Origin: Micromonospora sp. RP3T
GTDB taxonomy: Bacteria > Actinomycetota > Actinomycetes > Mycobacteriales > Micromonosporaceae
Direction of reading: 5' to 3'
NCBI RefSeq assembly: GCF_003027925.1
Contig: NZ_PYPS01000027.1
Coordinates: 1 to 64,000 of the forward strand
Length of the DNA: 64,000 bases
Made by a program: the position numbers and the translations under genes. This document shows positions 1 through 7,339 of the stretch, in pieces. A model generated the notes under the pieces. It worked only from the letters and a program-made list of their open reading frames with translations, had not been told where the DNA came from and ran no database searches. Every line of letters begins with the position of its first letter. The stretch's first letter is position 1.

Positions 1-6
1 AGCGGG

Positions 7-70
7 CCAGGGCCAGGGTGACAAGGTGGAGCGCCCTACCGGACGTACGACCTTGTCACCCTGGCCCTGG
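7..70. repeat. 21-bp perfect inverted repeat
   Basis: The arm at 7-27 is exactly complementary to 50-70, with a 22-nt spacer. Each arm contains the doubled unit CCAGGG. There is no T-run after the right arm, so a simple intrinsic terminator is not the best reading. A protein-binding site or cruciform within the mobile element is also possible. Confidence 0.7.
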
Positions 71-133
71 TCTGCTCGGCTTGCCTGGGTCGGTGGCTGG
101 CGGGATGGCATCCCACCTCAACCACCCACGACC

Positions 134-284
134 GGAACCGTTCGGCAACTCCATCCTGGAGTCGTCTGGCCCCCGCCGGAGGCACAGCTCTAAGCCCGCC
201 CCTCCCTCACCCACCACCGCCACACCCACCTCCACCCCTTCCCCACCCTGGGCCTGAGCGATCGTGCGGAACCGTTCGGCAACT
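134..284. repeat. 17-bp direct repeat pair (GGAACCGTTCGGCAACT)
   Basis: Two identical 17-bp copies lie at 134-150 and 268-284, 134 bp apart start to start. A 9-bp core (TTCGGCAAC) recurs at 557-565. The spacing and the non-coding location resemble iteron-like or transfer-locus repeats, but no function is shown by the sequence. Confidence 0.55.
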
Positions 285-818
285 TCGCCTCGCCGCGGTT
301 GACCTGCCGGACCTCGTGCTGCTTCGGGATCGTCGCATCGAGTGGAAGCGTGTGCGCCTGGCCCTGGTCGTCCTTCGGGATTCGTCACCGGGTCACTTCA
401 CTGACCCAGGTGTGACGCGCGGGGCGGGGCGTGGGGTTCGGGCCGGTTGATTTTCCGCCCCGGCGCCGTAGGCGGCCGGGGCGGCGGCTCCGCAGGAGCC
501 GTTTGCCGCGCCCCGGCCCGCGCCGCGCGGAGCGCGCTTGATCTAGTACAGGCCAATTCGGCAACAGATCACGGACAGCGCGCCGAGTCGACCTCAGCAC
601 GGCACGATAGCAACGCCACCCGGCAGCCGTAATCCTGTGCGGCCTCGTGAAACGTGGGGCTCATCCTCGCGTGACGCTAGCTGCCTCTACCCGCTCCGCT
701 CGTGGTCGTCTTCCGTCCTCCTCCTCATCGGCTCCACGGTTCCCCTCTCGGCCCCTGCCTAGGATGCCTCCTGACCCCTTCACCCACGCCAACTCCCACG
801 TCATGGAAGATGGCCAAC

Positions 819-1598
819 ATGCTTCGGTCGCCGGGTGCGCTCCTACTGGACTTCGGTGGTGTCCTGGTTGATGCCCCGTCCGCACACCTGGCGCCGCTGG
901 ACTTGGTCGACCGGCTCTCCTACCTTGTCGCGGGTACGGTGCCCGGCCAGCAGATCGCCACTGATCTCCGTGAAGGCGCTCGGGCGTATGCGCGGTGGCG
1001 TGATGACATCGGCAGAGCTGGCCATCCGGTCGAGCTGCCGCACTCTCGGGTGTGGGCCGACTTTGTCACCCGCACCTGGCCTCAGTCGGCCCGTGACGCC
1101 GTCGAGCGGGAAGCTACCTCTCTGGCGTACGCGTGGACCTGGCGCGCCGAATGGGAGGTGAGACCCGGAATTCGGGAAGCGCTACGGGCATCCTCCGACG
1201 CTGGCCTACCTCTCGCCGTCGTCAGCAACACTCTCTGCGGTGCGGCACACCGTGACTTCCTCGCCAGCGTCGGATTGTCGGCTCTCTTCGCCGCCGAGTT
1301 CTACAGCGATGAAGCCGGCCCCCGTAAGCCGAACCCGCAACTCGCGCTCCTCGCGGCCGACGCCATCGGCGTACCGATCGGCGCCTGTTGGTTCATCGGT
1401 GACACTCTCGGTCGCGACGTTGCCTGCGCTCGGCGTGCCGGCGCCCAGGCGGCGATCCTTATGCGCTCATCCCGCACGGACCGGGAGCCACCGCACGATG
1501 ACCTGAGACCGGACGCCCGGGTTGAGGACGGCTACGAGTTGCTTGCACTGCTACGCCGGTCCTGGGGAGCTTCCGCAGCATCATCGGCCAGGACGTGA
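819..1598 (+). CDS. HAD-superfamily hydrolase
   Basis: This is a 259-residue cytosolic phosphatase of the haloacid dehalogenase superfamily. Motif I reads LLLDFGGVLVD (nucleophile Asp11; the usual second Asp is Gly). Motif II is VVSNT, a motif III Lys lies in RKPNPQ, and motif IV is FIGDTLGRD. I start it at ATG 819 because GGAAG at 805-809 sits 9 nt upstream; the frame stays open to about 702 but has no better start. The substrate cannot be told. Loss of the second motif I Asp is common in YihX-like members but argues against assuming standard phosphomonoesterase chemistry. Its 3' end overlaps the convergent kinase-like gene by 67 nt. It is cargo of the mobile element. Confidence 0.8.
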   Translation: MLRSPGALLLDFGGVLVDAPSAHLAPLDLVDRLSYLVAGTVPGQQIATDLREGARAYARWRDDIGRAGHPVELPHSRVWADFVTRTWPQSARDAVEREATSLAYAWTWRAEWEVRPGIREALRASSDAGLPLAVVSNTLCGAAHRDFLASVGLSALFAAEFYSDEAGPRKPNPQLALLAADAIGVPIGACWFIGDTLGRDVACARRAGAQAAILMRSSRTDREPPHDDLRPDARVEDGYELLALLRRSWGASAASSART

Positions 1599-2107
1599 CG
1601 GTGTATCCGCTCGGCGGCCTCGCGGGGAGACAACTCGGCCGTATTCAGATTCAGGTCGGCCTCGGGTAGCGGCTCGGTCGCATCCCACGCCCGCAGGCGC
1701 GCCTCGGTGTCTCCGGTCCGACGGGCAATGATCCGCTGCTCCGCTACCTCTCGTGGGCACCAGAGGTAGACCAGGCACCATCGAGCACCGGCGACAGCCG
1801 CGGTGACAGAGTCAACGGCCCGTCGCTGACCCAGATGCACGACGGGTATACCCGCCGACAGACTCGTCAACAACGACGGGCGGTCAACTACGTACCGGGC
1901 GCCGTACCGCTGGTTTTCCCACACCACATCGCCACTGCGGCGCAGCCCTTCAAGGGTCGACTCGTCGGACATCCGGTAGCCGCTCGTCCGTCCCGGTCCG
2001 ACCTTCAACCGCGAGTAGAGCTGGTACCGCTCGTCGAGGTCGCGCAGAGCGGCAGTGATCGTGTCTTTGCCCGCCGCTGGCGGACCGTAGAGAATCATGC
2101 CCCGCAT
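1532..2107 (-). CDS. Small P-loop kinase (guanylate/nucleotide-kinase-like)
   Basis: The product is 191 residues and opens almost at once with a Walker A motif, ILYGPPAAGKDT (residues 5-16), of the kind seen in guanylate kinases and other small nucleotide or metabolite kinases. An Arg-rich lid-like stretch with two Arg pairs follows in the C-terminal half (EQRIIARRTGD). I do not see the full guanylate-kinase GMP-binding signature, so the substrate is open. ATG 2107 overlaps the stop of the GntR-kinase gene as TGATG, with GAGGA six bases upstream, so the two are translationally coupled. Its tail overlaps the convergent HAD gene. A phosphatase facing two kinases suggests a phosphoryl-transfer module, but that is inference. 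Confidence 0.7.
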   Translation of the reverse strand: MRGMILYGPPAAGKDTITAALRDLDERYQLYSRLKVGPGRTSGYRMSDESTLEGLRRSGDVVWENQRYGARYVVDRPSLLTSLSAGIPVVHLGQRRAVDSVTAAVAGARWCLVYLWCPREVAEQRIIARRTGDTEARLRAWDATEPLPEADLNLNTAELSPREAAERIHRHVLADDAAEAPQDRRSSASNS

Positions 2108-2961
2108 CACTGGTCCTCGTCCGCGACGATTCCTTTCACCAGTTCCTTGGCCTGCTCCTGCAATGGCGAACTCGACGCGCAGTTGTCGACTACGAGATGT
2201 GCGTCCACTGGACGGAAGTCGAGGTTGATGGCACCGAGATAGCCGTCCCAGTCAGCGAGCTTGTACGCATCCCGCGCAGCACCTCGTCGACGTACGTAGG
2301 TCAACATCGTGGCGGCGTCGCAGTAGACCCAGACCACGGTCACCACCGCCCTCGCCGCCTCGTAGAACGCCCGGGTTCGGGCCAGCCAAGCTGGGTCGCT
2401 GAACTCCCGGATGAAAGGGGCAGTGACGATCACGCTGTTACCGCACTGAACGTTCTCGCTGGCTGCATCCTGAAGCGCCTCGTACTCGCGCGGACGGACT
2501 TTACTCAGGTAGGCCTGCGACTCGCGATCGTGCGGCGACAGGCCCAGCGTCTCCAACGCAGCCTCGACTACCGGACGGGTAAGCGTGTCCTTGTCGAGCA
2601 TCGGCCACCCGGTCTCGCGCGCAAGGATGCGACCCAACTCGGTCTTGCCGCTGCCTGGGTACCCACCCACCAGGATCACCCGGGGCCGCTGAGGACGGAC
2701 CTCGCTCCGTCGCAGGTGTTCAGGGGCGTTCACGACTCGCTTGGAACGGGATTCGTTGATCACCAAGCCTTCCTCAGCCAGCACCTTCATTGCCTCGGTG
2801 ATGGTGAAGACGCTGACGCCCCACTCCTCCGCCAGCTTCCTCGTGGAAGACAACGGAGTGCCATGCGCCAGGCGACCTGCCTCAATGTCGTTGCGGATGT
2901 TGCGCGCCACCTGCTGATGCCGGGCCTCCGGCCGCTCGGTACGGCCCTGGGGAGAGGTCAT
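2107..2961 (-). CDS. GntR-type regulator fused to a P-loop kinase
   Basis: This is a 284-residue two-domain protein. Residues about 12-78 form a GntR winged helix (the segment with EEWGVSVFTITEAMKVLAEE). Residues about 93-284 form a P-loop kinase with Walker A GGYPGSGKT (99-107), a YLSKVRPREYEAL segment and an RRRGAARD lid, resembling the AAA_33/zeta-toxin-like small-molecule kinases. GntR proteins normally carry a ligand-binding C-terminal domain, so a kinase in that place is unusual. AICEs such as pSAM2 use a GntR repressor (KorSA) to control transfer. This gene diverges from the transfer operon across hexamer repeats, so it may be the element's Kor. GGGAG lies 5 nt before ATG 2961. Confidence 0.75.
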   Translation of the reverse strand: MTSPQGRTERPEARHQQVARNIRNDIEAGRLAHGTPLSSTRKLAEEWGVSVFTITEAMKVLAEEGLVINESRSKRVVNAPEHLRRSEVRPQRPRVILVGGYPGSGKTELGRILARETGWPMLDKDTLTRPVVEAALETLGLSPHDRESQAYLSKVRPREYEALQDAASENVQCGNSVIVTAPFIREFSDPAWLARTRAFYEAARAVVTVVWVYCDAATMLTYVRRRGAARDAYKLADWDGYLGAINLDFRPVDAHLVVDNCASSSPLQEQAKELVKGIVADEDQ

Positions 2962-3183
2962 GTTGCTCCCTGCTGGTTGGGCTTGCGCTACTCCGGCTGT
3001 CCTAGCGGTTAGGACTGGTCGAAGGTTACCAGGGCCTAACAGATGAAAGGTGTTCTGCCTGCTCAGTGACTCAGTGCGAGAACTTCGTTCCTAACAGTTG
3101 ACTGGAGTCCATATCAGTTGTTAGGTTACTTGCATCACAGAGACCGGGTCGCCGGTCAACTCGCAGCAGCGAAGGAGCAGGTC
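2962..3183. promoter_or_regulatory. Divergent control region with CCTAAC/GTTAGG half-sites
   Basis: The intergenic gap between the GntR-kinase gene and the transfer operon holds TCCTAnnnnnTAGGA at 3000-3014, CCTAAC at 3035-3040 and 3090-3095, and the inverse GTTAGG at 3008-3013 and 3120-3125. These recurring half-sites, confined to this gap, look like operators for a winged-helix repressor. The neighbouring GntR-kinase fusion is the natural candidate. Promoter elements are not clear enough to place. Confidence 0.45.
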
Positions 3184-3582
3184 ATGGCCCTCAGAGGTGG
3201 TACGCGGTTCTCGGTTCCGTTCGAGGCGGTCTTTCCGCATGGCGCGGTGTTCGTGCCGGACTCGATCGCGGAGGCGCAGGACTTCAACGAGGTGACTCGT
3301 CAGCGGACGCCGGCGAAGGACAAGGTGACCGGGCAACGGGTCTGGCAGTGCCGGGTGATGGACATGGACCCGGAGTTGGGGTCGCGGTCGCGTGAGGTGG
3401 CGATCAAGATCCTGGCCGATCACCAGCCGGTGCCGCCGGTGGGTCCGTTCGAGCGGGTGGAGTTCGAGGGCCTGAACGTGACGCCTTACGTCGGTTCGAA
3501 TGGCCGGCTGGCGTTCTCCTACCGGGCCACCGCGCTGGTGGCGCCGAAGACCCTGGCTGAGACGCGCGGGAAGGCCGCCTGA
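3184..3582 (+). CDS. Conserved-type AICE protein of unknown function, first gene of the transfer operon
   Basis: This 132-residue soluble protein begins at ATG 3184 with a textbook ribosome site AAGGAG six bases upstream. The frame continues open above this but has no comparable site. It has no membrane segment, Cys motif or nucleotide-binding motif that I recognise. The middle is rich in charged residues (DMDPELGSRSREVAIKIL) and the C-terminal half looks beta-rich. Its stop overlaps the next start (TGATG), and it heads the run leading to the FtsK-like pump. A part in replication or transfer control is likely from position only. Confidence 0.7.
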   Translation: MALRGGTRFSVPFEAVFPHGAVFVPDSIAEAQDFNEVTRQRTPAKDKVTGQRVWQCRVMDMDPELGSRSREVAIKILADHQPVPPVGPFERVEFEGLNVTPYVGSNGRLAFSYRATALVAPKTLAETRGKAA

Positions 3583-3788
3583 TGGCCGCCGGGAACTCTG
3601 GCCCGGTGCGGCGGGAGCAGGTGGCGAAGCTGATCCGTCTGGCCCGTGCGGAAGACCGGGCCGCCGACCGCGACATCTTGAGCGCGGAGTTCGAGCAGGC
3701 ACGCGCCGCAACGTATGCGGCGTTGCGGGAGTCGTCGCCGGAGGAGAAGTACCAGGCTCGGCGGGCTCGCAGGTCCGCCAACAACTGA
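3582..3788 (+). CDS. Small charged helical protein, AICE operon
   Basis: The product is 68 residues, very rich in Arg, Ala and Glu, and predicted by eye to be almost entirely helical (REQVAKLIRLARAEDRAA). It has no Cys or transmembrane stretch. Its start overlaps the preceding stop as TGATG, which supports translational coupling. A strong hairpin terminator follows at 3800-3838, so these first two genes may form their own transcript or an attenuated leader part of the transfer operon. I do not recognise a family. Confidence 0.6.
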   Translation: MAAGNSGPVRREQVAKLIRLARAEDRAADRDILSAEFEQARAATYAALRESSPEEKYQARRARRSANN

Positions 3789-3799
3789 CTGAACGTGGC

Positions 3800-3838
3800 G
3801 CGGGGCGGCCCATGCCCTAGGAAAGCCGGCCGCCCCGC
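3800..3838 (+). terminator. GC-rich hairpin terminator inside the AICE operon
   Basis: GCGGGGCGGCC at 3800-3810 pairs perfectly with 3828-3838 across a 17-nt loop, just after the stop at 3788. No T-run follows, which is usual for high-GC actinobacterial terminators. Confidence 0.6.
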
Positions 3839-3877
3839 TGCCCTCCACAACCCATCTCGGCCTGGAAGGGCAGGTTC

Positions 3878-4054
3878 ATCAGGCCTGTTGTCCTGGACTG
3901 GACGCGTACTGCGGGTGCCGGCGAGCCGGCCCCGTGTGTCATCTGCGCTAAGCCCGCCATCTGTCGCAGCCCGGCGGGCAAGCCGGTGCACAAGGTCTGC
4001 GCAGAGGCGTGGATCGAGCAGCGCAACACCAACGGTCGCCGGACGGTGGCGTGA
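3878..4054 (+). CDS. Small putative zinc-ribbon protein with no standard start codon
   Basis: An open frame after the in-frame stop at 3818-3820 runs to a TGA at 4052-4054 and encodes a compact Cys/His cluster: CVICAKPAIC, then PVHKVCAEAW. This CxxC...HxxC pattern is that of small zinc-binding proteins common in these operons. The TGA overlaps the FtsK start as TGATG, like its neighbours, which supports a real gene. The frame has no ATG, GTG or TTG in the N-terminal part. GGAAGGG at 3864-3870 sits seven bases before an ATC at 3878, and a CTG lies at 3893. Either a rare start codon is used or the start has mutated. I give the ATC; the start is unsure. Confidence 0.45.
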   Translation: MRPVVLDWTRTAGAGEPAPCVICAKPAICRSPAGKPVHKVCAEAWIEQRNTNGRRTVA

Positions 4055-5697
4055 TGGTGCGGGCGCCGCTGGTCAACTTCCGCCGGTTCCAGATCAGCGC
4101 TCCGTGGCCCCTGGTCTGGACCGTCACCGCTCTGTTCCTGCTGTTCCGGCTCACTGCCGCCGTGGTGCGACTCGGTGTGTTCGTAGTGCGTCACTGGCGG
4201 GCCTGGCCGCTCGTCGCCCTGGTCCTCGTCGCGGTTGACACCTACCGCGCTCACGGGTGGTGGCCTCACGCCCTGGTCGCCGTCGTCCTCGCCGCTGCCG
4301 CCGGCTGCTGGTGGTGGCGTGGCCGGGACTCGTTCCATCGCCACGTCGTCCTGCGGGCCGTCTCGGTGTGGCGGCGGCTGTGGGTGTATCGGCGGCAGTG
4401 GCACGAGGTGATGTCGCTGTGTGGGCTGGTGAAGAAGTACGACGGCGGTGAGGTGCTGCCGCGGCTGTTGTCGGTGCGCTGCTCCTACGCCACGGACGAG
4501 TTGGTCCTGCGGATGCCGAAGGGCCAGAACCCGGAGGTGTACCACAAGGCCGCCCGCGACCTGGCGTACTCGTTCGGCACCCGCCACTGCCGGGTCTTCT
4601 CCACCCGCCGCCACCCGACCCCGCACCGCACCGGCCGTCTCGCCGTCGTGCTGCGGCTGATCGACCGGGTGCGCCTGCGGGACCGGCCCCGGCAGGTGTG
4701 GCTGGTGTTCATCCGCCGCGACCCGCTCACCCGCATCGTCGCTCCACTGCCGGTGCCGGCCCGCCCGGACTTCACCGCACTGCCGCTCGGTCTGCGGGAG
4801 GACCTCGCCGCGTACTGCTTCCGGCTCCTCGCCACTCACGTGCTCATCGGCGGCGCTACCCGGATGGGCAAGGGCTCCGTCATCTGGTCCCTACTCCGGG
4901 CACTCGCCGCCGGCATCCGGTCAGGGCTGGTGCGGGTGTGGGCGATCGACCCGAAGGGCGGCATGGAACTGGCGATCGGCCGGCCGCTGTTCTCCCGCTA
5001 CGTCGACGACGACTGGCACCGCATGGCGGACCTGCTCGAAGACGCCGTGGCCCGGATGCGCGCCCGTCAGCAGATCCTGCGCGGCAAAGCCCGCGTCCAC
5101 ACCCCGACCGTTGACGAGCCGCTGATCGTCGTCGTCATCGACGAAATCGCCGCGCTCCTGGCGTACCTGCCTGACTCCGACATCCGTACCCGCATCGCTC
5201 AGGCGCTCGGGTTGCTGCTATCGCAGGGTGCCGGCCTCGGCGTCCTCGTCGTCGCCGCCACCCAGGACCCGCGCAAGGAAGTCGTCTCGGTGCGCGACCT
5301 GTTCCCCACCCGCATCGCCCTCGGCCTCACCGAACGCGGCCACGTCGACCTGCTCCTCGGAGACGGCGCCCGCGACCGTGGAGCACTCGCGGATCAGATC
5401 CCGCTGTCCGGCAAGGGCGTCGCGTACGTCCTGCTCGACGGCCAGCCCGAACCCGCCCGCGTCCGGTTCTCCTACATCTCCGACGACGTGATCCGCGACA
5501 TGACCGCCACCTTCCCCGCTCCGCCGGAGATCCAGCCGGAACCCGTCGTCCAGCCCGCGCCCAAACCGCGCACCAGCAACGGCAACGGCCGGCACACCTA
5601 CCGGCCGACCCCGCCGAAGCAGGCCGCGCCGCTGCTGCCGCCGTCGCTGCTCAACGCCCTGGACCTCAACGCCACGAACGGGAGTGACCCCCGATGA
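4054..5697 (+). CDS. FtsK/SpoIIIE-type conjugative DNA translocase (TraB/TraSA-like)
   Basis: This 547-residue motor should drive transfer of double-stranded element DNA between mycelial cells, as TraB/TraSA does for Streptomyces plasmids and AICEs. The N-terminal ~85 residues contain two or three hydrophobic spans (WTVTALFLLF, WPLVALVLVAV, ALVAVVLAAAAG) that would anchor it in the membrane. The ATPase follows: Walker A GGATRMGKGS (about 264-273), then the FtsK-typical AIDPKGGMEL, Walker B LIVVVIDEIAALL (about 357-369), and the LLSQGAGLGVLVVAATQDP segment. The C-terminus is a Pro-rich tail. ATG 4054 overlaps the upstream stop, and its own stop overlaps the next ATG. Confidence 0.9.
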   Translation: MVRAPLVNFRRFQISAPWPLVWTVTALFLLFRLTAAVVRLGVFVVRHWRAWPLVALVLVAVDTYRAHGWWPHALVAVVLAAAAGCWWWRGRDSFHRHVVLRAVSVWRRLWVYRRQWHEVMSLCGLVKKYDGGEVLPRLLSVRCSYATDELVLRMPKGQNPEVYHKAARDLAYSFGTRHCRVFSTRRHPTPHRTGRLAVVLRLIDRVRLRDRPRQVWLVFIRRDPLTRIVAPLPVPARPDFTALPLGLREDLAAYCFRLLATHVLIGGATRMGKGSVIWSLLRALAAGIRSGLVRVWAIDPKGGMELAIGRPLFSRYVDDDWHRMADLLEDAVARMRARQQILRGKARVHTPTVDEPLIVVVIDEIAALLAYLPDSDIRTRIAQALGLLLSQGAGLGVLVVAATQDPRKEVVSVRDLFPTRIALGLTERGHVDLLLGDGARDRGALADQIPLSGKGVAYVLLDGQPEPARVRFSYISDDVIRDMTATFPAPPEIQPEPVVQPAPKPRTSNGNGRHTYRPTPPKQAAPLLPPSLLNALDLNATNGSDPR

Positions 5698-6002
5698 CCC
5701 ACGACATGACCGAGGGCACTGCGGTGCGGATGCCCTACGCCGACGAACCCGACCAGCAGACCGCGGAGCCGCGCCGCTTCTACCGGCTGCGCGCCCCGCA
5801 CATCGACAAAGCATCCGTGCCGGTGACGGTCCGGGTCACCCCGGACGCCGACCTCTACATCGCCGTGGGTGCCGGCCGGCGCCGCATGTACCTGACCTCG
5901 TCGGAGGCGTGGGCGCTGTGGCGCTGCCTGTCCGAAGCCGTCGCGTCGACCGGTGAGCCGCCGGAGTGGATTCGCGTGCACGTCAACCCCACCACCCGCT
6001 GA
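5694..6002 (+). CDS. Hypothetical AICE protein
   Basis: This 102-residue soluble protein is coupled to the DNA pump by an ATGA overlap at 5694. After an acidic N-terminus comes a compact beta-rich region (VPVTVRVTPDADLYIAVG) and an amphipathic helix with SSEAWALWRCLSEAV. No catalytic or metal motif is visible and I do not recognise the family. Its place directly after the FtsK-like gene suggests a transfer accessory role. Confidence 0.65.
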   Translation: MTHDMTEGTAVRMPYADEPDQQTAEPRRFYRLRAPHIDKASVPVTVRVTPDADLYIAVGAGRRRMYLTSSEAWALWRCLSEAVASTGEPPEWIRVHVNPTTR

Positions 6003-6027
6003 CCCGCCTGCCTGCTTGGAGATCCTG

Positions 6028-6216
6028 ATGGCTACCCGTCGTCTCGCACGCCGACCGATCCGCCGGACCTGCCTCGACCTGCTCCACGTCGACCCCGACC
6101 AGTCCTGCCCCTACTGCGCCCCCGACCCCGACGCCACCGACGTGATCGCCGCCGCGCTGCGCCAGCACGCCGAGATTGCCGCCGAAGACGCCGAAGCGTG
6201 GGGGTGGGCGGCATGA
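6028..6216 (+). CDS. Small CxxC protein, AICE operon
   Basis: The product is 62 residues with a basic N-terminus (ATRRLARRPIRR), a central CPYC motif preceded by another Cys (RTCLDLL), and an acidic helical tail. ATG 6028 has GGAG about six bases upstream. Two or three Cys suggest a single metal site or a disulfide, but no ribbon fold is complete. Its stop overlaps the next start (ATGA at 6213). Confidence 0.6.
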   Translation: MATRRLARRPIRRTCLDLLHVDPDQSCPYCAPDPDATDVIAAALRQHAEIAAEDAEAWGWAA

Positions 6217-6728
6217 ACCCGCAGATCTGGTCCTGGCTGCTCATGACCGTCGGTGTCACCGGCCTGTGGCTGGCTGGCAAGCGCTCCTGGACCGGCTGGG
6301 CCGTCGGCCTCGCTGGCCAAGGACTGTGGCTGGCCTACGCCATCGCGACCCGCCAGTGGGGATTCCTGGCCTCCTGCTTCGTCTACGGCGCGGTCTACCT
6401 GCGCAACCTGCACGCCTGGCTCCGCCCCACCCCGCAGATGCCGGCTGTCCCACCGGCCCCGGCTCACGTGGAGCACAATCTCCCGGCTGCGGCGCCGAGA
6501 CCCCGCCGCCAGCACACCGGCCCGGCCCGCTGCCTCACCCCGTACTGCCTGCTGCGTGCCACGCACTGGCACGACGGTGCACCTCGCTGCCTGCCCTGCG
6601 CCAACGCCTGCATCCGGGAAGAAGGGCTCACCGGGGTCGAGCCGGTTCCCGGTAGTGATGCCGACTTCGCCGCCTACTACCTGCACCGCGACCTGAACCC
6701 GGCCCTGCGCACGGACGGTGCCCGCTGA
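6213..6728 (+). CDS. Membrane protein with C-terminal Cys cluster (spread-type)
   Basis: This is a 171-residue protein. The N-terminal ~75 residues hold about three hydrophobic spans (WSWLLMTVGVTGLWL, GWAVGLAGQGLWLAYAI, LASCFVYGAVYL). The C-terminal half is soluble with CLTPYC and CLPCANAC, a likely zinc site on the cytosolic side. Small membrane proteins downstream of TraB in actinomycete elements act in intramycelial spreading (Spd proteins), so that is the likely role. ATG 6213 is chosen over an upstream GTG because of the ATGA overlap. Confidence 0.65.
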   Translation: MNPQIWSWLLMTVGVTGLWLAGKRSWTGWAVGLAGQGLWLAYAIATRQWGFLASCFVYGAVYLRNLHAWLRPTPQMPAVPPAPAHVEHNLPAAAPRPRRQHTGPARCLTPYCLLRATHWHDGAPRCLPCANACIREEGLTGVEPVPGSDADFAAYYLHRDLNPALRTDGAR

Positions 6729-7339
6729 TGCGCCGCTACCTCACCACCGACGGCCTCGAAGCCGTCGCCCTGGTCCTCATCCTCCTCGTCGTCGCCGGCA
6801 CCGCCGGGTGGGCGTCGTTCTCCCACGTCCACGACTGGACCATGCGCCACGTCCCCGACGGCACCCCCGACGCCTTCGGCTGGGCCAACGCCGTCCTGTC
6901 CGACCTCGTACCGGTCGCCTGCCTGCTCGACATCCGCCGCCGTCGACGCCGCCGGGACCCGATCGGCTACCCGGTGTTCCTCATGCTGGCCTTCGCCGCG
7001 TTCTCCCTCGCCGCCCAGCTCGCTGTCGCCGATGCCAGCCCGTCCGGGTGGCTGCTGTCCGCGCTGCCGGCGCTGGCGTTCATGGCCCTCACGAAGCTCG
7101 TCTTCACCGGCACCCCCACCCCGGCACCCACCCGACCGGCCCCGACCCCCGCCCCTCGTCCGGCTCCGGTGCGGGAGCCCGTCGACGCCGACCCCGTCAA
7201 CGTCCCCACCACCCCGGCACCCACCTTCACCGCACCGCCCCCGTCGTCCGCGGCTGTCGGCCCGGTCCGGTCGGCGCTCGTGTCCTCGGTCGTCCAGACC
7301 CCGCGTAACGGCCACATCGTCTCGGAGGTGACCCGATGA
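6728..7339 (+). CDS. DUF2637-type membrane protein (SpdB-like)
   Basis: This 203-residue protein has four hydrophobic spans in the first ~130 residues (VALVLILLVVAGTAGWASF, VLSDLVPVACLLDI, YPVFLMLAFAAFSLAAQLA, LLSALPALAFMAL). An Arg cluster between spans 2 and 3 would lie in the cytosol. The rest is a Pro/Thr-rich tail. The layout fits DUF2637 proteins, found in AICEs and Streptomyces plasmids beside tra and spd genes. Coupled at both ends (TGATG at 6726-6730, ATGA at 7336). Confidence 0.75.
   Translation: MRRYLTTDGLEAVALVLILLVVAGTAGWASFSHVHDWTMRHVPDGTPDAFGWANAVLSDLVPVACLLDIRRRRRRRDPIGYPVFLMLAFAAFSLAAQLAVADASPSGWLLSALPALAFMALTKLVFTGTPTPAPTRPAPTPAPRPAPVREPVDADPVNVPTTPAPTFTAPPPSSAAVGPVRSALVSSVVQTPRNGHIVSEVTR

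Larger units (their letters stand above)
1..640. other. Non-coding repeat-rich end of the AICE
   Basis: I find no convincing gene here. The short open frames lack ribosome sites and actinobacterial third-position GC bias. The stretch holds a 21-bp perfect inverted repeat (7-27 with 50-70), a 17-bp direct repeat GGAACCGTTCGGCAACT at 134-150 and 268-284, a shorter third copy of its core (TTCGGCAAC) near 557-565, and a small hairpin at 485-501. Non-coding repeat clusters in AICEs and Streptomyces plasmids are where cis-acting transfer (clt) or replication sites are found, so such a role is plausible but only inferred. Confidence 0.45.

Noticed and set aside
18..632. Short frames in both strands of the left non-coding region
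   Set aside because: No ribosome sites, repeat-derived composition, mutually overlapping; treated as non-coding.
702..818. N-terminal extension of the HAD gene
   Set aside because: The extra 39 residues are Pro/Thr-rich and unlike HAD proteins; a good ribosome site supports the start at 819.
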